A stretch of DNA of 64,000 bases from Maylandia zebra. Lineage: Eukaryota; Chordata; Actinopteri; Cichliformes; Cichlidae. The notes beneath the pieces were generated by a model that searched no databases, was not told the origin of the DNA, and was given only the letters and a program-made list of their open reading frames with translations. The stretch covers positions 34,082,509-34,146,508 of the forward strand of contig NC_135182.1 in the NCBI RefSeq assembly GCF_041146795.1, read 5' to 3'. This document shows, piece after piece, positions 1-11,700 of this stretch (position 1 is the stretch's first letter; every line of letters starts with the position of its first letter). Made by a program: the position numbers and the translations under genes.

Positions 1-1894
1 TAAAGTGAACTTGGGTGAGCTGTAGTCAAATAACGTTTAATTCATCTCCTGGTTCAATGTTTGATGAGGCTGAAAGTAATGAGAACCCATGGGATGGCTC
101 ACTGCTCAAGTTGGAAATGGTCAACAGGTCATTACCTTCATTATCCCACAAGAGCAATTATACACACTTTGCAACGCCCAGAGGGCTGTGCTGGGTTACC
201 AAATCAAAACAAAGATGTTTTTCAGTGTAAGTGGTCAAGAGAAGATCGCAAACTATGACAAACATAGAGTGAAACCAGCTGACTGACCTAATGAACATGT
301 TTGTGAGACTCTATGATGGCAGCAGTCATAAACTCTATTCCATACGTTTATGCTACACTGTATATGCATAAAAGGGCCCATAGCAGTATTTACCTTTAAG
401 GGAACAGTGTTACTACTACTAATACTGTATATGTTCCTTTTGTTTTGTTTTGTTTGTAGTGTAGTAAATGTCAGATAAAGGAAGCATGACAGATGTTTAC
501 TTTGACTATATGAACATTATATCGGCGTTGGTAATGGGTATTAATTTTTAAATAACTGAATATGAATAACTTGTATAATATCTTACTGTACTGTGCAATA
601 CTTTCTATGAAGATATAGCACATTTTGGGGTAGAAACAAAATTCCCAAATAAGATTCTAAAGTCCTAAATGTTGCCAGCACAAACAAAGTTAGTAGAATT
701 TTAAGCAAAGCAAAAGACATTTTCTGAAAGTTTGACCTTATGTGATCTTGAAGAAGAGGTCAGAGGTCCAAAGTTATATTTAGAATCCTCATATATCATT
801 CCCTACATATCAATATGTTGTTAATGCAAATAATGACAGTAAGAAACATAGTCTTAAATACCTTTTATAATGCATTTTTCTCACTTTGACCATCAGATGA
901 ATCTATTGACCTTAAAGCAGAGGTCAGAGGTCAAATGTGACATGATATTTTTACGAGGCCTTTTGGCAATTTTTAACCAATAAATCATTAACTGGAGCTT
1001 GAACACACTGATGAATTATTACTGGATTGTTAACATAACTTTACACTCCTACAAAGTTTCATTCAAAACTATCCTGTATGACACAGACACTCAAAAACAT
1101 AACCTGCTTGGTCGAGGTTATGACAAAGCATTTTATCACAGCAGTCGGCTATAATATAATCATAGCCAGGTGTCCTTTGCTAAGATAAACCTTTTTTTTA
1201 ACTGTATATCTTGAAGACATACTGTAAGGAATTTGGGGTATTAAGTGCCATCGTACAGTAAAATGGGTGACAGGAAAAATAATAATAAAAATCATAAGTA
1301 TGTTTTGCGTTCTCACTTGAAATCATGCAATACAGTGACTAAAACTGTAGTGTGTTCTCCACTTTTCTATTTTGTTAATGTTCCAGTATGAGACAGTACA
1401 GTCTGTAGAAATTGTCCCATGAAAGGGTTAAGTAAGAGGCCCTGCCCCTGTTGTGCACTGTTAGCAAATCTGCAGCTGAGTTTAGTTCCTGGCTTCAGAG
1501 ACACCTTTCAACTCGTAAGAAGCATTTTTTCTTCATCGGTTTTACTTTCTGCTTTTCTTCCCTCAGTGTTTTAAACGTATCTCTGCTCTCATGTTTGAGA
1601 CTGCAGCTTCAGTTCAGTGATTTTTTTTCCTGTTAATGCTTTGATTAATGTGGAAAAACGTCAGTGCAGGAAAAAACAGGAGTCCAGTGTGTGTCCGGAC
1701 AGAAAGCAGCTCTAACAGAGACTGTAGCAAGAAGACAAGAGAAGACATGCAGAAGCTTTATTAACAGAAAAGCAATTAAAGTCAAACAGGAGGCTGAAGG
1801 GCAATACGGGCGAACTTTGCTCCACAAAGAAGGCTGCTTTACAGCCCAGATTAAAAGGCCGCAGTTGTAAAGAGAAGAGTGAAAAGGCAACTCC
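1..1894. other. Upstream flank of the first methyltransferase gene
   Basis: No convincing coding exon is visible; the short reading frames lack recognisable protein features. Within about 725-1135 the motif aggtcagaggtc recurs (at about 758 and 921) next to a tttgacc-type segment, and the stretch ends with a 'gaggttatga' motif. This resembles a decayed interspersed repeat seen in fish genomes. The last few hundred bases before 1895 presumably contain promoter and 5' UTR, but no element could be assigned. Confidence 0.4.
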
Positions 1895-4800
1895 ATGGCA
1901 TACCGGCTCTTTGAAGGGAAGGATCATGCTTCCATCTACCAAAAGTATCGCTTTACACCTCCAGCAGGGCTCAAGGATATTATTATTCAGTACTTAGATA
2001 AAAAGGTATGCTTAAAATATAATGTGCAAATTATCTTCACATATGAAGGCCTTTCCTGAGGAAAGACATTAACAAGTAGCAAACTCCTTTCTGCAACTCC
2101 AGAAGGGACAGCCACATGAGCTGGCGGTGGATCTGGGATGTGGAACGGGACAGAATTCACGTCTACTGGCACCGCACTTCAAGGAAGTAGTGGGTCTTGA
2201 CATCAGTGAGTGTCAAGTGGAAGAGGCTAGAGCTGTGCCAGGGCACCCCAACATCACGTACAGGTAGGAGAGCTTCCGGGCTGCAGCCTGTAGGAGTGTG
2301 TACAGTAAAGTACTTCGAGCAAGTGATTTGCAATATCATGCCATGGGCGGTATCTGCCTTCTTATCTGGCTCACAGCAAGAAAGTAAATAAAAGTTTTCT
2401 TAATGTCAAACTGTTCTTTCAAGACCATGTCCACATTTCTCTTATAACTGCCAAGTCCACAGCTTGAGGAACATTTCTATTGTAAATCACTTGTTGAGTA
2501 CTTCCTTCATGTTTCACCGCAATATATTTTCCTGAGTATTATCAAGCTGATCAGCTTTTAGCTGACTAGGTAGAAGGATCCCTTTACATGGGCAGGTTGT
2601 GTATTGTGTCTGTTGCATTTGCAGAAAGGGGACAGCAGAGGAGCTTCCATTTTCAGATGGATCTGTAGACCTGCTGACGGCAGCTTCAGCAGCGCACTGG
2701 TTTGATCAGTCGAGGTTTCTGGCAGAGGCAGCTCGGGTCTTGAAACCCAGAGGCTGCATGGCTCTGCTGGGCTTCAGCGATTATAACACCAAACCCACCT
2801 ACCAGAACTGTGGAGACAGGCTCAAAAACATCTATGAAGAGGTAGGTGCAGACTGATAATCAGAGTAGTGTTAGTCCATTCCCATGTGCACCGTTGGATT
2901 CCTTTCAGTGCTCCTGGATCTCTCCCTGAAAGTGTCCTGTTCTACTCAAACATCCATGTGTGCATGAGCATCATCACCTTGGCAATCAAACATCGACTTT
3001 GCCAAAGAGCCTGCAGCGTCTGAGACAGAATCAGCTCATGAATGTGACAAAGAACACTTTTTTGCAAAATGCCAGTTCTTTTCACGTCATACAAAGCGTC
3101 ATTTGTAAATTTTCTTGAAGTTTAATTACTTCAGCTGCAGTTTTTCAGTATATTTTCATGTTCAGTGAGAGAAATCTGGTCTGTTTAGAGTCAGATTCAG
3201 TGCTGTGACTGAGGATCTGTGTCTAGTTTTGTTAAACGTCATCACTGACAGTGTTTGTTCACATGTGAAGGTGGATTCAAACATCTTCCGAGCACGTGTC
3301 TTTATGTGAGAGAAGAATAAAACTCGAGCAGTGATACTGTCCTGAAGTAATCTATCTGTAGCGAATCAAAGTGCAACAAACTGTCTGTGAAGTTAATTAT
3401 CTCAGTTTCAACATCAGCAACGTGGTTAATTTTTAGCGCTGACAAAACCTGGTGCAAAAACGCTGCTTTTGTTGCTTTCCAAGAAGAGTTTCAGATCCCT
3501 GTTCCTGCTCGGCTTCCATGAAGTTCTTGTATTTCACTGTGTTTCACATGATGATTCAAACTGTAATCTTTCACCACAGAAATCTGCTTTCCACAAACGA
3601 ACCACACAGCTTTACTTCTGACTTCAGTAAATACTTAGAAGTATTTACATCAGTCTTTCTTTTGTCACTGTGACATCTCTCGGGGCTAGAAACTTTCAGG
3701 AACAGTGACGGTGCATTCCTTTGTGCACATCTACATACATTTTTAAAAAAAGTAGTTACTTAAAAATAAAAGCAGCAAAGTTGTGTTGTGATTTGTGACC
3801 CGTGTGCCACATGATTGCATCCACTCAGAGGCAAACACAAACATATATAGATCTATAAATAGAGATGTACAGATAGATAAGATGTATAATAACAATAAAA
3901 GTGAAGTGTACAGCAATTTAAAATTAAAGACAAAAATGATAAACACCAAGACAAACACAGCAGCCAGCACTGGACTGGCTTTTAAGGTGGAACACCCAAC
4001 TAAATATAGTTTGCCTAATGTAGCGTTGACTAAAGGCTTGGGGAAAGAGCCAGCAATTCTGTCTCTTAACAAAATCGAACACTACAGCTAAGCTTTCTCT
4101 CTGTTATAAAATGCATAACTTTTTATTTTAAAATGTTTGTACTTTGGTAAATGTCTCTTGTTGAAGAATAATACTGGGCACTGACTGTTTTGAGAATCTC
4201 ATATTTTTGTAAAGTCACTATTTGCAGCAGTTCCACCATTCACTGCTTTAATGTATCATTTGTTTGTCTTTTTAGAGATTTACTACTTTGACAGCTTTTG
4301 CAGACAGTCACATAACAAATGGTGCAGTAACATCTCACACCTCTATGAACTCACTTCCAGGTGAAGCAGGCGCTGCAGCCGTACATGAGCAACCCAGTAG
4401 CTGTAGCTGACGGTAAGCTGGACCCGCTGTACTCTGCCATCCCCTTTCCAGATAAAGAGAGGTAAACACAAACACATCCCTGTCTTTATGCTACCTCTGT
4501 GATGGTTAAATAAAAACCGCTTAAGCACAAAAACAGCATTAACTTGTTACTTCAGAGGAAACTCACTGCCAACAATACAAACTTAGGCTGGAATGATTTT
4601 TTTCAGCTGTGTGTAAAACTAATCTTGTGCCTTATAGGAGACATTATTGGTGCTTTTTCATCAGATTCATTGTATTATTTTACTGATCCGACAGGATTGA
4701 TTGTTTTCAAGCAAAGTCCTTGATCTCAGTGAGGCATCTGGTGGGTTTCATGCAAAGCTGGTCCATGTTCCAAGCCTACGCTCTGAAAGACCCCAAAGGT

Positions 4801-5016
4801 GCTGAAGAGCTGCTGTCCAACACTGAGAGGAGGTCACCTGCACACACAAATTCAGATATTTAACTGGCCCGTGCCTGTTATTGTGATCTGACTCACACTT
4901 TTTGGTGTCACTGATCTTCTTACAGGTTCCTTCAAGAGATGGGAGTCACGTCTCCTGACACTGAAGTGGAGCTTGAACTGGATTATTACTGCATCCTGGC
5001 CTGCAAACCACATTAA
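1895..5016 (+). CDS. SAM-dependent methyltransferase, tandem copy 1 (DDB_G0268948-like)
   Basis: Six coding exons join to 819 nt, 272 residues plus stop: 1895-2005, 2103-2263, 2625-2841, 4361-4461, 4695-4832 and 4926-5016, all with GT-AG introns and compatible phases. The predicted protein is a cytosolic class I (Rossmann) methyltransferase of the Methyltransf_11 type. SAM-binding motif I, VDLGCGTGQ, is at residues 46-54. The acidic strand end VVGLDIS is at 66-72, the motif IV-like stretch VDLLTAASAAHWFD at 105-118, and VLKPRGC at 129-135. Fish relatives are annotated as putative methyltransferase DDB_G0268948-like and are distantly related to yeast trans-aconitate methyltransferase. The substrate cannot be told from sequence. 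The start is supported by the same MAYRLFEGK N-terminus in the neighbouring copy. A polyadenylation signal aataaa lies at 5073-5078, 57 bases after the stop. Splice sites are read by eye and not confirmed by RNA. Confidence 0.9.
2842..4360 (+). other. Intron 3 of methyltransferase copy 1
   Basis: The 1.5-kb intron begins gtaggt and ends ttccag. I see no recognisable repeat or gene in it. Reading frames around 3743-4091 on both strands are low-complexity and have no family features. Confidence 0.6.
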
Positions 5017-5072
5017 TCAACACTTCAACATTCAGTGAATATCACTGTGAGATACATAAACCTGTTGTTCTA

Positions 5073-5078
5073 AATAAA
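5073..5078 (+). promoter_or_regulatory. Polyadenylation signal of methyltransferase copy 1
   Basis: Canonical aataaa 57 bases downstream of the stop codon at 5014-5016. Confidence 0.7.
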
Positions 5079-5476
5079 CCATGTTTTTATCAGCAGATTC
5101 TGTGTTTTACTGATTTTCTTGAACTGGACACGTTTCATTTTGAAGTGAATAACCGGTGTCTGACATGCACAGTCACAGGTTACATAAGTGGAAAGAAAGA
5201 ATTGAAGATTAACCAGCTGTGTCACGTCAGGGGGTGGAGGTGGGTGGGTGCTTAGATGAGTCTGTCAACGGTCTTGATATTGTGGGTGGCCTGTCCTCTT
5301 ATTGTAACCATATCAGTGCCCCTTCCTTAATATTTCCAATAGTTAATCTGATGTTCCAGCTGAAAGAATAGCTGTCATTATCACTCGGAAATCAATTTAA
5401 GAGATTTTTCACATAATGAACTGTCAGAATCAATAGATATGTCTTAGTGTAGGTATTATTTAGGTGTAGTGTAAAA

Positions 5477-5560
5477 TCCATCCATCCCCTCGTTTCCACT
5501 TCTCATGGTGGGGTTGGAGCCTATCCCAGCGGGTACTCTTAAAACTTTACAACTTAAAGT
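5477..5560. repeat. Short interspersed repeat fragment
   Basis: The combination atccatccatcc followed about 45 bases later by gagcctatcccagc is typical of a repeat widespread in teleost genomes. A diverged relative is at 21778-21885. Family not named. Confidence 0.5.
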
Positions 5561-5689
5561 GGCCGAATGGGGTCAAGATTAACTCTCTGTGCCAAATGTA
5601 TTTTGCTAAGTAACTGTAAATCTCTCAAGAAAAGATATCGCTGAAGTTCATCATAATTACTTCCTTGGAGGTTTTTTCATGAACGTAAT

Positions 5690-5690
<1 letters not shown>

Positions 5691-5740
<50 letters not shown>
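5691..5740. repeat. (CA)n microsatellite
   Basis: Uninterrupted CA dinucleotides, 25 units. Confidence 0.98.
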
Positions 5741-5742
<2 letters not shown>

Positions 5743-6210
5743 AGTTTTTATTGGTTCTGACGGGAGCACATACCATCACATGACCCGTAATCTAACCCTT
5801 TTCTCACACAGCGCTTTTGAGCTTGACCCAGATTTCAGTTTAATGTTAATATCATGGCTTAATTTTGACATTTAGAATATTAGAAATCAGTATTATGTAG
5901 GGAAAGAAGAAAACAACAACATTATTATAACAACAAGCAAAAAATAGGAGTATAAAAAAAGACTGTCTCTTTAAAAGGCTCTAATTATGAAGCAAAGCAG
6001 GTTTTGGCAGGAGTGGGACCTCCCACTCCACTGTGTGTCTTTCTTTGTGTTTGTGACTTACTGCTGATTCTCACAGTGGAGTGTAGAGTTTCACTTCTCT
6101 TATCTGATCAAAAAGAAAGATACACAGACAAAAAAACAACAACACCACATTAGGTAACTTATTACTTAAACTGATGCTGGTTCAGCTGTTTGAGAAGGCT
6201 TCAGCTCACC

Positions 6211-8750
6211 ATGGCCTACCGCCTGTTTGAAGGTAAGCAGCATGCTTCTTCCTACTGGAGGTACAGGATCTCTCCATCAGGTCATCTATTTCAACACGTG
6301 CTCGACTTCCTGGAAAAACATGTAAGTGTGACAAATGCTTCTCCTTCGAGAATCCTTTCAACTGTAAACTGCCATCAAACATTTACAGCGCGTTAACATG
6401 TTGAATATTTTGTCAGAAAGGTCGGCCCTTTGAGCTGGCAGTTGACGTGGGCTGCGGCTCAGGACAGGGCACTCTGCTGCTGGCCAGACACTTTGCCTCT
6501 GTGGTGGGCACTGACGTGAGTCCCGCCCAGCTGGAAGTGGCTTTGCAGCACGCCAAAGAGCCGAACATCACGTACAAGTAAGAAAAGACCAAACAAGTCA
6601 GAATTCATCAAAACTCGTGCCTGTAAAAAAATAAAATACCACAGTTAATGCCACATCATTTGTTCTGTTCTAGTAGGAGAATGTTCCTTAATGTAAGCCT
6701 CACAGCATGACCAGCCTTCACAGGACAGGGGTTACATTGTTCTGCCGCGAGCTACGTGTTTTCAGAAGTCCTGCATAAACACTCTGAAAAATGATCCTGC
6801 AGTCAGTCAAAAGTTTCACTTGGCCTTTGTTCCTCTTTCATCTTCAGACAGTGTGGTGCCGAGGAGCTGCCACTCGCTGACAGCTCAGTGGACCTGGTGA
6901 CGGCCATGTCTGCCTTCCACTGGTTTGACAGGCCACGCTTTCTCGAAGAGGTCCACAGGGTCCTGAAGCCCCACGGCTGCTTAGCCTTGCTCAACTACAC
7001 CATTGACATGGAGCTCAGCTACGCCGACTGCTGCTCACACTCACTAAATCAAGTCTGCAAAGAGGTGCTCGCATAATATCCACCTAGAATAGACTGCTGT
7101 GTTTTCATTACCACTGTTTATAGTCTAGTGGTTTTTAAAGTAATGCAGCAAAACCATTTCTGGAAAAATTCTTGAGTGCTCACTTATACACCACAAAGTC
7201 AATATGATTACTAAAATAACTCTTTTCTTTAAGACTAAACATTATTCAAGCCTCATATTCATGTCCAGGAAGGTGATTTCAGTTAAAATAGTTACATTTA
7301 AACTAAATAATTCTTACAGAAAAGATTTATGTAAAAAGGATTAGATGTTCCTGTGTTTAAAGTCTGTTTTAGAGGGTAAAAAAAAGTCCACCTTAACTAA
7401 TAAATATATAAGGAAGGAGGGTTTGTGTGCCACTCAGATGTTATTTTATAGGAATGTGAGCGGTGAATAACGGCGCTTTCAAAAAACAGCCAAAAGATGA
7501 TAAATAATAATAAAGGAAGCATCTCCTCTCTGCTTTCGGTGGAGTTTTATGCACCAGGTTCATTGCCACATCATCCAGAGAAACAGCACTTGGTGCAGTG
7601 CAAACATAAGGACACAGAGTTTGGATTACTGTGTTGTTAAGAAACTAAGATGATGTGCGTTGCCATCTAGAGGGCGTTTCTGGTAAAACAGCCTGAGCTG
7701 AGGGGTGCAGTTGTTTGAGTTGATGAGTGAGGTGCACCAACTTTGAGTGGACTGTAACACACAGCTCATAGTTATCATAACTTGAATATTACCGAGTTAT
7801 GTCTGATTGATGCTCTTTGTAATATTATTAACAAATTCATAATAAATACTTCTCATGGCCTTTTCTGTTGGATTTGCCAGTTTTATGCAGCGTTGCAGCC
7901 GTACCACAGCCCCCACCTTGGAGTGAGCTCTATTAACTTGTACCGGGAGGCCTTAGAAACTATTCCCTACCCTCACAAGGAATGGTAAATAATCCTAACT
8001 CTAATTGTTTCTTAATATGGAATTTTCGCAGCAGACCACCATTACTTATGTAACAGACATTTTAATTCTTTCCAGCATATACATGTTGTGTACTTTATAA
8101 TTTGTAACATTTAAAAAATAAATAAATAAAAATATCACTTTAGCTATTTTAATGTTCAGCATCCACTTTAAAAAAAAAATCCCCTTGGCATGTCTGATGG
8201 GTATTTTATTTATCTCTCTCTCTCTCCACTGACTGCGTTCATGCCGCGAGTGTATTTTGTGTTACAGGCAGGAGTGTTTGTGGGACAGAAAGACCATGCC
8301 TCTGTCCAGCTACATGGGGCTGGTGGAGTCTTTCTCCAGCTATCAGGCTCTGCTGAGAGACGACCCGCAGGAGGCCTCCAGACTCTCCCAGGACATCTGT
8401 CAGAGGTGAACCGGGACCTTCACGGTGTATATGTGTCATAATGACAATAATGTGTTTTGACAGTTTAATGTTCCTCAGTGTTAAAATCTATTACATACAG
8501 TAACATGACAAACATGTCAGCAGGTTTTGTGGGTGATAATAATGTCAGTGGAAAAACCACAATTATAGGTGTAAGACTGGCATTCGTTGTTGTCTAAACG
8601 AGTCCCTCTAGCTGAATTATCATGCGCTCTGCTTCCTGTGTTTCTCTGCATAGGCTGATGTCTGTAATGAAGGTGACCTCTGCAGAGACAGAGGTGGTGG
8701 TGGCTGTCAAGTATTTCTACCTTTTGGCCTGCAAACCACAGGAAGCCTGA
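6211..8750 (+). CDS. SAM-dependent methyltransferase, tandem copy 2 (DDB_G0268948-like)
   Basis: Six coding exons join to 828 nt, 275 residues plus stop: 6211-6321, 6417-6577, 6848-7064, 7881-7984, 8268-8405 and 8654-8750. Exons 1, 2, 3 and 5 have exactly the lengths of copy 1 (111, 161, 217 and 138 nt). Exon 4 is one codon longer and exon 6 two codons longer. SAM motif I is VDVGCGSGQ (46-54), followed by VVGTDVS (66-72) and VDLVTAMSAFHWFD (105-118); both copies share an LACKP motif near the C-terminus. By my count 19 of 37 exon-1 residues match copy 1, so the duplication is not recent. It lies 1.2 kb downstream of copy 1 on the same strand, a typical tandem duplicate. Intact reading frames and splice sites argue that it is functional. 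The substrate is unknown; expression and isoforms cannot be judged from sequence. Confidence 0.9.
7065..7880 (+). other. Intron 3 of methyltransferase copy 2
   Basis: Starts gtgctc and ends tgccag. AT-rich; no repeat or gene recognised. Confidence 0.6.
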
Positions 8751-11700
8751 CACCTGTCTCCTCCATTATTATTATTATTATTTTAAACAACAAAAATGAA
8801 CCTAATTAAGGATCCAGTAGAAAACATGTCCTGTTTTTGTTTTCCCTTCAGTTTCTCTGTGCACAAATGTATCTCTTTGATACTCAAAATTTAGGACAAG
8901 CTCAGAAACAAATAGTGCTATATAATGCTTTAATTACATAATTTATTTCCTGTATTTTAACTAAAATTAGTCACGTGTGTACATTTACCGTACAAACATA
9001 AGAGTGATATTCATCATCACACTTAATAATCCAGCTTTTATAAAACCAGCCTTTTCATAGAGAAGTTGCACAGAAAGGTTGTGCAGATATTATCTGCTGA
9101 ATACGCACTTTTCCCAATAAGCACAGAATTATATACTCAGTGTTTGCATCAGATTGCTTTAGTAAATTCTCAGAAACATGTGAAGCCTTCATGGTGTTTC
9201 ATAAGTTGCCACTAGAGGGAGCCATTGATCAATGTTCTACTGATGACTGAGACCATTCCGATCAGGGTTTTGTAAGTCTGGCAAAGCACCACCATTAAAA
9301 CCCGACTGCTGTGTCCTTGGTTTCTTCATCATCACCATTATCAGTGTCTGCTTGGCTTCATTGCCCAGGAGGAGATGTAAATGAAGCCCCTGTTACCTTA
9401 ATGTCGGTGTGCTTGGGCCATTTTCAACCTTCAGTCTTTGAAAGTTCATCGCAGCTTCTCTTAAATTTGTTTGCTCAGAATCTCAGTGAAAAAAAATAGA
9501 ATTTCCTTAACTATCACAAGGGGTTGGAGTTGCTATTGCTTCTTAACAGTTCTCTATGACCTTGTATCACTCTTGTCTACAGGGCTTTAGAAAACCTTTG
9601 AACTTCTCAGGGCCCTCATCCCATTACAGACCACAGTGGATTTATGGGCTTGTTCTCCAGACTAATCCTTTTGTATTCTTGTCTTTACTGAGCTAAGAGT
9701 AACTTTGTCATGTTTGTTATGCTTAAAATAGCCTCAATTTTGTTCTCAAACCCTGACTTTCTAACTGAGGGCCTTTATTATAAACACATTATAGTACTGG
9801 CAGTGCAGGAGTGTTAAACATTAGAGTGCCACTTGTTGCTGCTGGCATGACTTGAGATCATGGTTTGACTCAGGAGGGCCAAGTAAGCATGTTTGCCTAA
9901 TCTGAAGTTGGTCTGCTTTAACCTTTAACCTCTTTAACCTGACAGGACATCCTCAAAATATGTAGTTACCTACATTTTGTTTCACTCTATATCATTTTAT
10001 TTTTACAGTATCTTCTTGTCTTCCTCCTCTGACCAGGCAGAAGTATCTAACAAAATCTGTTAAATAGTGAAAAACATGACATTCTCACTTCCCGGTGCTT
10101 TTTGATTTTCTTCTTCCAATTTCTGGATTTTTAAATGATTTTTTTTACCTTTAACTTTTTAGTTTCCTTTGAACATTATTGCAGTTTTTTTACTGCTTAA
10201 TGTAATTAATGTAGTGAAGGCTACAGCTGATTTAAACTATGATAGAATAATAGTTGTAAATAATATTACTTTCATGTATTAAATACAACAATTTACTACG
10301 GCACATCTGCGTCCTCCTTTCTCTCTGATGTTTCAAGTGCATGGGCTCCATTCAGATCTCATTATAAGCACCCTGCTATTATCTAAAGATATGGAAGGAA
10401 ATCAATAGCTGTCTTGTCCTTTGAAATCACATCTGTTCTGTCAGGCTGCTGACAAAGCTTAGCAGAAAGTCAGCTTGAAGGGATTTATTTTTATTGATCT
10501 GCTTTTGAATTACATCTTTGCACAATGGGGTACTCTGTGCATGCATCTCTGCAGACTCCACATCTTTGGGCACAGTCGGTGTCTATGTAACAGTTTCTGA
10601 TTTTAATGGGAAATGATTAAAAATAATGTGAAAGCTGAGAATAATTTGAGGACCACCTGGAAGTCAAGAACACAAACAAACCAAGATCAGAATCTTCAAC
10701 TCTGATCTTAAATCAGTTTTGCTCTGTGGTGCAGAACATAGGAAGCTGAGAAAGGCTCACAGACCTTCATCAGCAGCTGTCTAAGGAACATTTTGAAGAC
10801 TTACTGGTCTAACTTGATCTGCAATGACCTGTAGGAAAAAGCAAAACAAAGACCTGCAGAAGAAGAGGAGGATGAGATGGGTAGGACTCAAGGGAACACC
10901 ACCACTAGACGAGCCTGAAGGAAAGGAAAAAAGAGGCAGCCCAGAGTTTGAATAAGCAAATATTTGAATATACAAATATGAGCTAGAGCTCATTTGCATC
11001 CTCCTCCATCCCTATACAATGATCAAACAGAAGCAAAGGGGCTCAAGGAGAGTTTTAGTTTCGTCAGCACACGTGTGCGGTGATTTGTGACTGAAAACTC
11101 TGTGCTTTACGTCAGAGACGCCAGGCTCTGATAGTAACTCTCATTGAATTCTGCAGAATGTGCTGGAGCAACTTCAAACCAACTGAGATATTCTGTCAAA
11201 CAGTGAGCATGTCTGATGTGTCTGCTAAACACGTGTTTCCATCTGTGCAGTCTTCAATGTTATGCATTAAAAACCAAAGCAAGGATATTAATAACAGACA
11301 AATAATTTTGTAGAGCATACATCGTAAAATGAACACAAGCACAAACAGTCCTCTCGTGACTCAGTGTTTTCTGGTACTTGCAAACACTGCACATTACACA
11401 TCAGCTTCCCGCATGCCCGAGGACAGCATGACCAAATACTTCCATCAGGGTCTACTTTTTGACACAATTCTTCTTTCAGCGCTTTGCCCTGTCACGTCGC
11501 ATATTCCTAAAGCTCACCTACAACAATAACACCACATCTAATGGTACATGAGTAAAGGTGGATTGCTTGTAATGGGTTTGACACAAAAGGTATGCCTTTT
11601 TCTGACATGACAAATTTGAGCCTGATACACGTTCTCTGGTAGCACTAAGCTACATCTCTTACTCTGCTCAGGAATCACTACTGCAGGGAATTTCAGCTCA

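Larger units (their letters stand above)
5079..6210. other. Spacer between the two methyltransferase genes
   Basis: Holds a short teleost-type interspersed repeat at about 5477-5560 (catccatcc ... gagcctatcccagc), a (CA)n microsatellite at 5691-5740 and otherwise unassigned AT-rich DNA. The promoter of the second gene must lie here if it has its own; none is recognisable. Confidence 0.5.
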
